Shown one piece after another: positions 26,426-34,942 of a stretch of DNA of 64,000 bases (position 1 is its first letter; every line of letters starts with the position of its first letter). The stretch spans positions 28,955 through 92,954 of the forward strand of contig JAUZPL010000007.1 in NCBI GenBank assembly GCA_030705955.1, given 5' to 3'. This DNA is from Bacillota bacterium. Lineage in GTDB: Bacteria > Bacillota > Bacilli > Bacillales > Cytobacillaceae. Position numbers and translations under genes: made by a program. The notes under the pieces are model-generated. The model searched no databases. It was not told where the DNA came from and saw nothing but the letters and a program-made list of their open reading frames with translations.

Positions 26426-27703
26426 ATGTCCATTTACAAAAAGCTTTTACAACGTGAAAAGGAAAATGCACCAATTAGAGTTGGGGTTATTGGAGCGGGT
26501 CAAATGGGTTTTGGAATGATTGCTCAAATCTCTAAAATTCCTGGAATGGCCGTAACAGGTATCTGTGATGTGAATCTTGAAGCTGCTAAAAGAGCTGGTG
26601 AATATTATAATTCTCAATCAACTAGAAAAGAACCAATGGTTATTACCAGTGATTATCGTGAAGTGATCCAATCAAAAAGTGTTGAAGTAATCGTAGATGC
26701 GACAGGTGTTCCAGAAGTAGGAGCAAATGTTTCACTTGAAGCTCTTCGCTCACATAAACACCTCGTACTACTAAATGTCGAAGTTGATATTACAATTGGC
26801 TCTATTATGTATCAACTATTTACAAATGCTGGATTAGTATATTCAGGCTCTGCAGGTGATGAACCAGCAGCAACAGTAGAATTATTTGAATTTGCCAAAA
26901 CGATGGGACTTGAAGTTCTTGTTGCTGGTAAGGGAAAGAACAATCCATTTATTCCGACCTCAAACCCAGATGTAGTTGCTGAAGAAGCTAAAATGAAAAA
27001 AATGAGTGCTCACATGCTCGCTGCATTCCAAGATGGAACAAAAACAATGGCAGAAATGAACCTTTTAAGTAATGCAATTGGTCTTGTTCCTGACAAAGTG
27101 GGGATGCATGGGGTATCAGCTGACGTTAAAACTGTTGCCGATCAATTAAATCTAAAAGAAAATGGCGGGGTTTTAGATAACTTTGGTGTTGTGGAATATG
27201 TTAACGGTTTAGCACCAGGCGTTTTTGTCATCGTGAAAAGTGACCTGGAGCCAGTTGATGATGAACTTCGTTATCTAAAAGTTGGAAAAGGGCCTCATTA
27301 CGTATTTTATCGCCCATATCATTTAGCAAGTCTTGAAACACCTATTACAATTGCGAAGGCTGTATTGGAGCATGACTCTTCCATTCATCCATTAGGTGCT
27401 CCAATCTCTGAAACCGTAGCGGTTGCAAAACGTGATATTAAAGCAGGAGAAAGAATTGATGGAATTGGAGGATATTCTGTACGCGGTGTCCTTGAAACAC
27501 ATCAGGACATGAAAACAAATGGGCATATTCCAATTGGTCTAATCAGCGGCAAGGTAGTTGCAACAAAAAATATTAAATTTGGAGAATTCCTAACAGAAGA
27601 AAACTGTGAATTAGATAAATCTACTACTGTTTGGAAATTAAGAGCTCTACAAGACCAATTATTTACACCTGGGAAAACAAAGGAACCCATTATTATAGCG
27701 TAG
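26426..27703 (+). CDS. NAD(P)-dependent oxidoreductase with C-terminal SAF domain
   Basis: A 425-aa protein of the COG4091 type (predicted homoserine-dehydrogenase-like with SAF domain). The Rossmann motif VGVIGAGQMGFGMIAQ is at residues 19-34. The acidic residue for NAD is in GICDVN. DATGVPEVGANVSLEAL, SGSAGDEPAATVELFEFA and GKGKNNPF follow. The SAF-like domain near the C-terminus (about 335-400) contains VAKRDIKAGERIDGIGGYSVRG. The reaction is unknown. It replaces the usual polyol-phosphate dehydrogenase in this PTS locus and is cotranscribed with the IIA gene. ATG 26426 has AGGAGG 7 nt upstream. Confidence 0.88.
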   Translation: MSIYKKLLQREKENAPIRVGVIGAGQMGFGMIAQISKIPGMAVTGICDVNLEAAKRAGEYYNSQSTRKEPMVITSDYREVIQSKSVEVIVDATGVPEVGANVSLEALRSHKHLVLLNVEVDITIGSIMYQLFTNAGLVYSGSAGDEPAATVELFEFAKTMGLEVLVAGKGKNNPFIPTSNPDVVAEEAKMKKMSAHMLAAFQDGTKTMAEMNLLSNAIGLVPDKVGMHGVSADVKTVADQLNLKENGGVLDNFGVVEYVNGLAPGVFVIVKSDLEPVDDELRYLKVGKGPHYVFYRPYHLASLETPITIAKAVLEHDSSIHPLGAPISETVAVAKRDIKAGERIDGIGGYSVRGVLETHQDMKTNGHIPIGLISGKVVATKNIKFGEFLTEENCELDKSTTVWKLRALQDQLFTPGKTKEPIIIA

Positions 27704-27722
27704 TGCAAACGGAGGTTTCAGC

Positions 27723-28076
27723 ATGTCGAAAACAATTGTAAAGGAAATAGGTACATTGGTTCCTACCTTTAAAGATGATAAAATTGTCATTTTATTTGGC
27801 CCAACAGCTCCAAAGGAGCTTAGAGATTTTGCTGTTATTCATGAAGTTCAGGAATGTGTGGAAAATCCGTTATCAGTCGGGGGAACTATTCAATTTGATG
27901 ATGAAAATTACACCATTGAATTAGTGGGATCTGAAGCCAACAAAAACTTTATGGAACTTGGACATATTTCCATTTACTTTGGAGAGCCATTCGGGGAAGT
28001 GTTACCAGGAGCGGTTTATGTTGCTCCATACCAATTTCCAACTTTTGATGAAGGTACTGTCATCACTTTTAAATAA
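27723..28076 (+). CDS. srlB: PTS glucitol/sorbitol-type transporter subunit IIA
   Basis: A 117-aa Gut-type IIA, which passes phosphate from HPr to the SrlE cysteine. VILFGPTAPKELRDFAVIHEV gives the likely phospho-His40. GGTIQFDDENYTIELVGSEANKNFMELGHI and the closing PGAVYVAP are family hallmarks. It follows the SAF oxidoreductase by 19 bp, so this enzyme and the transporter share a transcript. This completes the PTS begun at gutM-srlA-srlE. Confidence 0.93.
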   Translation: MSKTIVKEIGTLVPTFKDDKIVILFGPTAPKELRDFAVIHEVQECVENPLSVGGTIQFDDENYTIELVGSEANKNFMELGHISIYFGEPFGEVLPGAVYVAPYQFPTFDEGTVITFK

Positions 28077-28083
28077 TTAGTAG

Positions 28084-28139
28084 AAAAAAAGCTTCTTAAA
28101 ATTAGAGAGTAGACTCGATTTTAAGAAGCTTTTTTTTTG
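28084..28139 (+). terminator. terminator after srlB
   Basis: AAGCTTCTTAAAAT and ATTTTAAGAAGCTT form a 14-bp stem, followed by nine T. Confidence 0.88.
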
Positions 28140-28192
28140 AAATTTTTATTGGAATAGTAAGAAAAAATCTTTGAAAAGTTGCTTCATATTTC

Positions 28193-28255
28193 TTGACTGC
28201 AAAACGGAATAGGATTATGATATTTACAAATGTTACACATAAAAACATTTGTAAA
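28193..28255 (+). promoter_or_regulatory. sigma-A promoter and operator before the E1-alpha gene
   Basis: TTGACT and TATGAT are separated by 17 nt. Immediately downstream is the inverted repeat TTTACAAATG (28223-28232) and CATTTGTAAA (28246-28255), again with a 13-nt spacer, as at 26276. Confidence 0.78.
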
Positions 28256-28269
28256 GAGGAGGACGCAGA

Positions 28270-29253
28270 ATGTTGAAAACAATAAAAGTGCCATCACATA
28301 TTACAGAAGAGAAGCTTGTTAGTTTATATAAGGAAATGTGGTTGATCCGTTACTTTGATGAAAAGGTAGACCAGTTCTTTGCCAAAGGAATGATCCACGG
28401 TACAACTCACCTTTGTGTGGGACAGGAGCCTTCTGCAGCAGGTGCCATTGCTGCACTAAAAGATATTGACAAAATTACGAGTACTCATAGAGGACATGGA
28501 CATTGTATATCAAAAGGTGCAAATGTGAATGGGATGATGGCTGAGTTATTTGGTAGAGTAGATGGATATTGCAAAGGAAAAGGCGGTTCCATACATATTG
28601 CAGATTTAGAAAAAGGAAACCTTGGTGCAAATGGTATTGTTGGTGGAGGTATTCCAATTGCAGTTGGCGCAGCGCTAACATCCAAAATGAAAAAAGAAGG
28701 ATATGTCGTACTCTGTTTCTTTGGGGATGGTGCCTCAAATGAAGGAAGCTTCCATGAATCTCTTAACCTTGCATCTATTTGGGATTTGCCAGTCGTATTT
28801 ATTTGCGAAAACAACCAGTATGGCATGAGCGGTTCAGTTAAGGAAATGACTAGAGTTGAAAATATTGCTGATCGGGCTGTTAGTTACGGAATGCCTGGTA
28901 AAGTCGTAGATGGACTTGATGCAATTGAAATCATGAACACCGTTTATGATGCTGTGGAAAGAGCAAGACAAGGTCATGGACCAACATTGATTGAAGCGAA
29001 AACATACCGTTGGAAAGGCCATTCTAAGAGTGATGCAAAAAAATATCGTACTCGAGAAGAAGAAGAAGAATGGAGAAAGAAAGACGGGATTAAAAGATTC
29101 AGGGACCTGCTGATTGAAGAAGGAATTTTTACAGAAGAAAAAGCAAAACAATTACAAGAAGAAGCAAAGCAAGAAGTTGAAGATGCAGTTAAATTTGCAG
29201 AAAATAGTCCACAACCTTCCATTGAGAGTTTACTAGAAGACGTATATGCCTAA
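28270..29253 (+). CDS. Acetoin-dehydrogenase-like E1 component, alpha subunit
   Basis: A TPP-dependent E1-alpha of 327 aa, of the 2-oxo-acid/acetoin dehydrogenase group. The start of the fold is MWLIRYFDEKVDQFFAKGMIHG. HRGHGHCISKG carries the conserved His residues, and the TPP/magnesium motif is GDGASNEGSFHESLNLASIW followed by ENNQYGMS. The short N-terminus and length fit AcoA/PdhA-like subunits. It is the first gene of a four-gene operon, with strong GAGGAGG. The shared operator upstream suggests its substrate comes from the PTS-imported compound rather than from pyruvate. Confidence 0.9.
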   Translation: MLKTIKVPSHITEEKLVSLYKEMWLIRYFDEKVDQFFAKGMIHGTTHLCVGQEPSAAGAIAALKDIDKITSTHRGHGHCISKGANVNGMMAELFGRVDGYCKGKGGSIHIADLEKGNLGANGIVGGGIPIAVGAALTSKMKKEGYVVLCFFGDGASNEGSFHESLNLASIWDLPVVFICENNQYGMSGSVKEMTRVENIADRAVSYGMPGKVVDGLDAIEIMNTVYDAVERARQGHGPTLIEAKTYRWKGHSKSDAKKYRTREEEEEWRKKDGIKRFRDLLIEEGIFTEEKAKQLQEEAKQEVEDAVKFAENSPQPSIESLLEDVYA

Positions 29254-29268
29254 GGGGGATGAATCAAA

Positions 29269-30249
29269 ATGAGAGAAATCACATACTTAGAAGCTATTCG
29301 AGAAGCAATGAGCCAGGAAATGAGACAGAATGAAGATATATTTATTTTAGGAGAAGATATTGGTGTTTACGGGGGCGCATTTGGAGTAACCCGTGGAATG
29401 ATTGAAGAATTCGGCCCTGAAAGAGTCCGCAATACTCCAATTTCTGAATCTGCCATTGCAGGTGCAGCAGTGGGTGCCGCCTTAACAGGAATGAGACCAA
29501 TAATTGAATTACAATTTTCAGATTTTATCACAATTGCGATGGACCAAATTGTTAATCAGGCTGCAAAACTACGGTACATGAACGGTGGAAAGGGCAAAGT
29601 ACCATTGGTTCTACGAACACCTTCAGGTTCAGGAACAGGTGCTGCAGCACAGCATTCACAAAGTTTGGAAGCTTGGCTAGTTCATATCCCTGGTTTAAGA
29701 GTGATTCAGCCTTCAAATGCTTATGATGCAAAGGGATTGCTAAAAGCCGCAATGGATGATGATAACCCAGTTATCTTTTATGAGCATAAATTACTTTACA
29801 AAACAAAGGGCGATGTTCCTGAGGAATCCTATTCTATTCCGATAGGAAAAGCTGATGTAAAAAGAAAAGGAAAAGATGTCACCATTGTGGCAACTGCAAT
29901 GATGGTACACAAGGCACTTGAAGCTGCAGAGGAGCTTGCTAAAGAAGGAATCGATGTGGAAGTCGTTGATCCAAGGACACTAGTTCCACTCGATGAAGAA
30001 ACCATTATCCAATCTGTTAAGAAAACAGGGCGTTTGATTGTAGCACATGAAGCAGTAAAACGTGGCGGTTTTGGTGGAGAAATAGTTAGCGTGATAGCAG
30101 AAAGTGAAGCATTTGATTATTTAGATGCTCCAATCAAACGACTTGGTGGATTACCTGTTCCAATTCCATATAATCCGCATTTAGAGAAAGCAACAGTACC
30201 TCAAGTAGCAGACATTATCGAAGCAGTGAAAGAAACTGTTCATTTTTAA
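29269..30249 (+). CDS. Acetoin-dehydrogenase-like E1 component, beta subunit
   Basis: A 326-aa transketolase-like E1-beta. [40 protein letters not shown] with the catalytic-type Glu, and the C-terminal transketolase domain ([18 protein letters not shown]) are all present. It pairs with the E1-alpha gene, which ends 15 bp upstream. Acetoin and branched-chain 2-oxo-acid E1-beta subunits are very similar, so substrate cannot be assigned from this sequence alone. Confidence 0.92.
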   Translation: MREITYLEAIREAMSQEMRQNEDIFILGEDIGVYGGAFGVTRGMIEEFGPERVRNTPISESAIAGAAVGAALTGMRPIIELQFSDFITIAMDQIVNQAAKLRYMNGGKGKVPLVLRTPSGSGTGAAAQHSQSLEAWLVHIPGLRVIQPSNAYDAKGLLKAAMDDDNPVIFYEHKLLYKTKGDVPEESYSIPIGKADVKRKGKDVTIVATAMMVHKALEAAEELAKEGIDVEVVDPRTLVPLDEETIIQSVKKTGRLIVAHEAVKRGGFGGEIVSVIAESEAFDYLDAPIKRLGGLPVPIPYNPHLEKATVPQVADIIEAVKETVHF

Positions 30250-30265
30250 ATAGGAGGGAATTTAT

Positions 30266-31615
30266 ATGGCAAAAGAAATTTTCATGCCGAAATTGAGCAG
30301 TACTATGGAAATCGGAACCCTCCTCCAATGGTTTAAAGAAGAAGGAGACCAAGTAGAAAATGGGGAACCTTTATTCGAAATAATGACAGACAAAATCAAC
30401 ATTGAAGTAGAGGCATATGATGATGGCGTTCTATTGAAAAAATACTTCGGTGCTGATGAGGAGATTCCTTGTAATTTTGTTATTGGTTTTATTGGAAAAG
30501 AAGGGGAATCCGTTCCGGCGGTATCACCTGGCATAGCAGGTTCTGATTCTAACTCAAATGAACAGGCTCCTTTAGAAGTAGAAACAAAGCTTGAAAGTAA
30601 AGAATCATCAGAATCTAACACTGTTACTCAGAGTGGAAAAGTACGAGCGACCCCAGCTGCAAGGCGAGTTGCAAGGGATGAACATGTAAAGCTTCAACTT
30701 GTGCAAGGAAGTGGCCCAAAAGGAAGAATTCAGGAAAGAGATGTTCATGAATTCCTATTGAATACTTCAACAGATTTGCGTATTTCTCCATTGGCTAAGA
30801 AGATCGCTGATACTGAACAACTAGACGTAGCAACACTAACGGGAACTGGATTAAATGGAAAAATTGTAAAGCAGGATGTAACAGATGCCTTGAAATCAAA
30901 ACAAAAACCAGTGGAAGTTGCAGCATTAAAAACACGCAAAAAATTATCAGGAATGCGTAAAGTTATTGCAGAAAGAATGCAACAAAGTGTCACAACTGCT
31001 CCTCACGTTACATTAACAAGTGATGTCGATATGACAAAAGTGAAAGACTTACGGGCACAGTTAAAACCAATTATTGAGAAGCAAACTGGTCTTAACCTCT
31101 CCTTTACAGAAGTCATTATAAAGGCAGTGGGAAATGTATTATCACGTCATCCAAAAGTCAATGCTAGTTTAATTGGTGATGAAATTGTTTTCAATGAAGA
31201 AGTAAATGTGGGTCTTGCCGTTGCGGTTGAAGATGGACTTATGGTGCCAGTTTTAAAAAATGTTGACATTAAAGGTTTAAGCCATTTAACTGTGGAAGCA
31301 AAGGATTTAGCAAAACGTGCTCGTGAACAAAAATTACTTCCAGATCAAATGAAGGGCTCTACATTTACTGTAAGTAATCTAGGAATGTATGCGATTGATG
31401 CTTTTACACCAATTATTAATCTTCCTGAGACAGCCATCCTTGGTATTGGAAGAATCCAAGATAAACCAGTTGTCATAAATGGATCTATAGAAGTAAGACC
31501 AATGATGGTTGTTAGTCTTTCATTTGACCATAGAGCAGTCGATGGTGCACCGGCCGCTGAATTCCTGACAGAACTAAAACGAGTGCTTGAAAATCCATTT
31601 GAATTGCTAGTATAA
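30266..31615 (+). CDS. Dihydrolipoamide acyltransferase (E2) with two E3-binding domains
   Basis: A 449-aa E2. The lipoyl domain is at 1-80, with Lys43 in the TDKINIEVEA loop as the attachment site. A low-complexity Ser/Glu linker covers 85-122. A first peripheral subunit-binding domain is at about 126-164 (RATPAARRVARDEHV...GRIQERDV). A second is at about 171-210 (RISPLAKKIADTEQLD...GKIVKQDV). The catalytic domain runs from about 222 to the end, with the signature FDHRAVDGAP. The duplicated binding domain is unusual. It transfers the acyl group made by E1 to CoA. Confidence 0.92.
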   Translation: MAKEIFMPKLSSTMEIGTLLQWFKEEGDQVENGEPLFEIMTDKINIEVEAYDDGVLLKKYFGADEEIPCNFVIGFIGKEGESVPAVSPGIAGSDSNSNEQAPLEVETKLESKESSESNTVTQSGKVRATPAARRVARDEHVKLQLVQGSGPKGRIQERDVHEFLLNTSTDLRISPLAKKIADTEQLDVATLTGTGLNGKIVKQDVTDALKSKQKPVEVAALKTRKKLSGMRKVIAERMQQSVTTAPHVTLTSDVDMTKVKDLRAQLKPIIEKQTGLNLSFTEVIIKAVGNVLSRHPKVNASLIGDEIVFNEEVNVGLAVAVEDGLMVPVLKNVDIKGLSHLTVEAKDLAKRAREQKLLPDQMKGSTFTVSNLGMYAIDAFTPIINLPETAILGIGRIQDKPVVINGSIEVRPMMVVSLSFDHRAVDGAPAAEFLTELKRVLENPFELLV

Positions 31616-31627
31616 GAGGTGCTATTA

Positions 31628-33025
31628 ATGACAAAATCCTATGATATTGCCATAATTGGTGGAGGTCCTGGTGGGTATGTTGCGGCCATAAGGGCCGCAG
31701 AATTAGGGCGAAAAACAGCTCTTATTGAACATGACTTTTTGGGTGGTACATGTTTAAACAGAGGCTGCATTCCTTCTAAAACTTTATTAAAACATGCAGA
31801 AATCATTGAGTCCCTTGAAGTAGCAAAAGATTGGGGAATCGAAACCGGAGAATTAAAACTTTCCTTGGATAAAATGAAAAAAAGGAAAGACGATGTTATC
31901 AATCGCTTGCGAAACGGTATTTCATTTTTGATGAAGCAAGGAAATATTGACGTATATACTGGTTATGGAGAAGTAGAAAGTCCCCATAAAATCAAGGTTT
32001 CCACTAAAGAAGAAAATGAATGGATTGAGACAAAAAAGATTATTGTAGCTACAGGCTCTGCACCAGTAGTTCCTCCAATACCAGGATTAAGGGAAGTAAA
32101 CTATTTTACAAGTGATACGATTTTTGACATAGATACTATTCCACAAACCATGACAATTATTGGCGGCGGAGTAATTGGTGTTGAATTTGCCTGTATTTTT
32201 GCCAGTTTGAAAACGAAGGTTATCATTATTGAAATGGCAGACCGAATTGTCCCTAGCGAAGATGCTGATGCATCAAAATTACTAGAAAAAGTCTTAAAGA
32301 AAAAAGGAATCCAAATTTTCACTAGCACAAAAGTGAATAGTGTAGAAAAGAAGAGCCTTGGCACCAATATTATTTGCACAGATAAAAAAGGAAATGAAAT
32401 GGTTGTTCAGTCTGATGAATTAATTGTGAGTGTAGGACGAAGACCTAATACAGAGGCTGTTTCTACTTTAAATTTAAAAATGGAAGGTCCATTTATAAAA
32501 GTAAATGAAAAAATGGAAACAAGCATTTCTGGGATTTATGCAGTTGGTGATGTTGTTGGAGGCTTTCAGCTCGCACATGTTGCAAGTGCTGAAGGAATTG
32601 TCGCCGCTAATAATGCTTCAGGTGAAGTAGATACGATTGACTATAATGTAGTACCAAGGTGCATCTATACGTTGCCGGAAATTGCAAGTGTAGGAATAAC
32701 TGAAAAAGAAGCGATGGAAAAAGGGTTATCCGTTTCATCTGAGAAATTTGAACATGTTGGGAATGGAAAGGCACTTGCTTTAGGAGATACAGTTGGCTTT
32801 ACAAAAATCGTTTATGATAAAAAATATGGAGAAATCATTGGTGTAACAATGGTTGGACCTCATGTAACAGAAATGATTTCTGAAGCATCTGCATTTATGT
32901 ACTTGGAAGGAACAGTTGAAGAAGCCGCAAAAATGATTCACCCTCATCCAACCGTGACTGAAACCTTTTATGAAGCTGCCCAAAAAATTGCGAATAAATT
33001 AAGAAAGACCACTGTTAAAGGATGA
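31628..33025 (+). CDS. lpdA: Dihydrolipoamide dehydrogenase (E3)
   Basis: FAD-dependent disulfide reductase, 465 aa. The FAD motif GGGPGGYVAAIRAAELG is near the N-terminus. The redox-active disulfide is in GGTCLNRGCIPSK, with NAD-binding in IIGGGVIGVEFACIFASL. The C-terminal active His-Glu pair is in HPHPTVTETFYEA. It reoxidises dihydrolipoamide of E2. ATG 31628 follows GAGGTG; the frame starts earlier at 31619. It is the last gene of the complex operon and is followed by a strong terminator. Confidence 0.95.
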   Translation: MTKSYDIAIIGGGPGGYVAAIRAAELGRKTALIEHDFLGGTCLNRGCIPSKTLLKHAEIIESLEVAKDWGIETGELKLSLDKMKKRKDDVINRLRNGISFLMKQGNIDVYTGYGEVESPHKIKVSTKEENEWIETKKIIVATGSAPVVPPIPGLREVNYFTSDTIFDIDTIPQTMTIIGGGVIGVEFACIFASLKTKVIIIEMADRIVPSEDADASKLLEKVLKKKGIQIFTSTKVNSVEKKSLGTNIICTDKKGNEMVVQSDELIVSVGRRPNTEAVSTLNLKMEGPFIKVNEKMETSISGIYAVGDVVGGFQLAHVASAEGIVAANNASGEVDTIDYNVVPRCIYTLPEIASVGITEKEAMEKGLSVSSEKFEHVGNGKALALGDTVGFTKIVYDKKYGEIIGVTMVGPHVTEMISEASAFMYLEGTVEEAAKMIHPHPTVTETFYEAAQKIANKLRKTTVKG

Positions 33026-33054
33026 TATAGTTAAAAAGATAATAACAAGTGTCC

Positions 33055-33089
33055 ATGGTGTTAAAATATCAAAAATATTTTAACACCAT
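33055..33089 (+). terminator. terminator of the dehydrogenase-complex operon
   Basis: A perfect 15-bp stem, ATGGTGTTAAAATAT (33055-33069) and ATATTTTAACACCAT (33075-33089), with a 5-nt loop. It is followed by TTATTTATAT. Confidence 0.82.
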
Positions 33090-33243
33090 TTATTTATATA
33101 TATGAATTGCTAATCAGTAAAAAATTCAGAAGTAGCTTTTTTTCTTTTCATTTTAAATAAGGTAAGATAAAATTAGCAATTGAAAATATCAGGAAATGTT
33201 TGGGTCAATTGGGTGTTGTAAGGAAATTTAATGAGGTGAAAAA

Positions 33244-34188
33244 ATGCTTAGCTGGGAAGAAAGAAGACAATTGGTTAAGACAGCCAATTTATATTATATA
33301 GAGGGGCTTACACAGGAACAAATTGCAAAAAAAATAGGGGTCTCCCGACCTGTTATTTCAAAACATCTTCAAAAGGCAAAAGATTATGGTATTGTAGAAG
33401 TTTTTATTAAAGATGAAAGTGTTCATACTGTTGAGCTAGAGGAAAAAATAAAGGATTCCTATGGATTAAAAGATGTTGTTGTTGTACCAGCTTCAAATCA
33501 ACATTCTGAACTACGCAAAAAAGCAATCGGAAAGGTAGCGGCACATTTTGTTTCGAAAAGGTTAAAAAATGTTACAAAAATCGGAATTGGCTGGGGGACA
33601 ACACTTGCCCAATTTGTACAGGAATATCCTTATGAAAGAAGAGAAGGAATAAAAATCGTTCCACTAGTTGGCGGGATGGGTACCCAACACGTCGATATCC
33701 ATGCGAACCAACTTGCCTATGAGTTAGCAAAAAAAATGAATGCATCTTGCTCATACCTTTATGCTCCGGCAATTATTGATTCCGAAGAGCTGAAAAATAG
33801 ACTAATTAATATGTTGGATGTTAAATTGGTTTTAGAAGAAGCTCGAAATGTTGATATAGCGTTAGTGGGTATTGGAAGTCCTTACAATGATTCTACCCTT
33901 CAAAAAATCGGCTATTTAAATGAAAATGATATAGAAGAGTTAAGCAAAAGTGGGGCAGTTGGTGATATAACTTCACGTTTCTTAAATAGTAATGGCGAAG
34001 GAATCAATCATATAATAAATGACAAGGTGATTGGAATTACCTTAGATGAATTAAAGGAAGTACCACTCGTAATAGGAGTAGTGGAGGGAACCAATAAGGT
34101 GGAAAGTATATTAGGTGCTTTAAAAGGTAATTATTTAGATGTACTTATTATTGACGAGACCACCGCGATGGCTATTTTAGAGAAATAG
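33244..34188 (+). CDS. SorC-family transcriptional regulator (copy 2)
   Basis: A 314-aa regulator similar in build to the one at 25255. The helix-turn-helix TANLYYIEGLTQEQIAKKIGVSRPVISKHLQKAKDYGIVEV is at residues 12-54, followed by the SorC sugar-binding domain with IGIGWGTTLAQFV, IVPLVGGMGTQHVDIHANQLAYE and VIGVVEGTNKVESILGAL. It lies after the dehydrogenase-complex operon, outside that operon's terminator. I see no ACAAATG operator before it. It may control the complex operon or share the regulon with copy 1. Confidence 0.92.
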   Translation: MLSWEERRQLVKTANLYYIEGLTQEQIAKKIGVSRPVISKHLQKAKDYGIVEVFIKDESVHTVELEEKIKDSYGLKDVVVVPASNQHSELRKKAIGKVAAHFVSKRLKNVTKIGIGWGTTLAQFVQEYPYERREGIKIVPLVGGMGTQHVDIHANQLAYELAKKMNASCSYLYAPAIIDSEELKNRLINMLDVKLVLEEARNVDIALVGIGSPYNDSTLQKIGYLNENDIEELSKSGAVGDITSRFLNSNGEGINHIINDKVIGITLDELKEVPLVIGVVEGTNKVESILGALKGNYLDVLIIDETTAMAILEK

Positions 34189-34299
34189 CATGTAAAAAAG
34201 AAATCCCAAGGTGTTTTCCTCAATTTACTGTAATATAATTTAAATATCAATCAAAGTTATTCTAGTGTAGTCATACAATGTGCATAAGGAGAGGGAGAC

Positions 34300-34629
34300 A
34301 TGAAAAAAACTGAAATGGAGGCAATTCTTTTTTGTGTCCATTGTAACGATGAGACGCCACACATCATAACTTACATCAATTCAAAAATCATAAGTGTGAA
34401 GTGTGAAGAATGTAATAAAGTTTCAGAGGTCAAAGTCGACATCTTAAAGGAATTTTTTAAAGAAATGTATGAACGCCTTTTAACAAAACCCTCACGAATT
34501 ACACAAGAATATAAAGAAGATTTGAATAAATTTTTGAAGCATCTACCCATAAGATTAGCAAGTAAGCCTTATCGTTTACTACGTGATCTGAATCAATCTA
34601 GGAAAATAATTAAGAATTTTAAACATTAA
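34300..34629 (+). CDS. Small zinc-ribbon-like Bacillaceae protein
   Basis: A 109-aa protein. An N-terminal ribbon has two CxxC pairs, Cys12/Cys15 (FCVHCNDE) and Cys35/Cys38 (VKCEECNK), likely to bind zinc. The rest is helical and basic (KPSRITQEYKED...LIRLASKPYRLLRDLNQSRKIIKNF). It resembles the conserved 'bh protein' family of Bacillaceae, whose function is unknown. It has strong GGAGAGGGAG before the ATG and its own terminator, so it is probably monocistronic. Confidence 0.72.
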   Translation: MKKTEMEAILFCVHCNDETPHIITYINSKIISVKCEECNKVSEVKVDILKEFFKEMYERLLTKPSRITQEYKEDLNKFLKHLPIRLASKPYRLLRDLNQSRKIIKNFKH

Positions 34630-34651
34630 GGGATATTTTTATTTAAAAATG

Positions 34652-34700
34652 AAGCTAACATAAGGGCCATTTATAGAAGCCTTTAATGTTAGCTTTTGTT
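34652..34700 (+). terminator. terminator after the zinc-ribbon protein
   Basis: AAGCTAACAT (34652-34661) and ATGTTAGCTT (34686-34695) form a 10-bp stem followed by TTGTTCTTTT. The remaining 240 bp before the PRD regulator hold an imperfect A+T-rich dyad at about 34767-34797 and a cre site. Confidence 0.75.
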
Positions 34701-34879
34701 CTTTTACTTTTACATGAAATATAGAGGCACCTCCCAAAAAGTGGCTTTTAAATTTCCTATGTCGGACATACCTTTTATTAATTTAATTAATAGGTATTTG
34801 GACTGTCTGGAATGGACGATTAAAAAATTTCATCACAATCATGAACAAAAAACAATCTGGTAGGAGTAAAAAAGTTGGT

Positions 34880-34894
34880 ATGAAAACGATTACA
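34880..34894 (+). promoter_or_regulatory. Perfect cre site before the PRD regulator
   Basis: ATGAAAACGATTACA matches the cre consensus WTGNAARCGNWWWCA at all 15 positions. It lies about 50 bp before the start codon, implying CcpA repression of the galactitol-type PTS locus. Confidence 0.82.
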
Positions 34895-34942
34895 AAATTA
34901 GAAATATATGAATTATAATTGAATTACAAGGAGGTTACAAAA

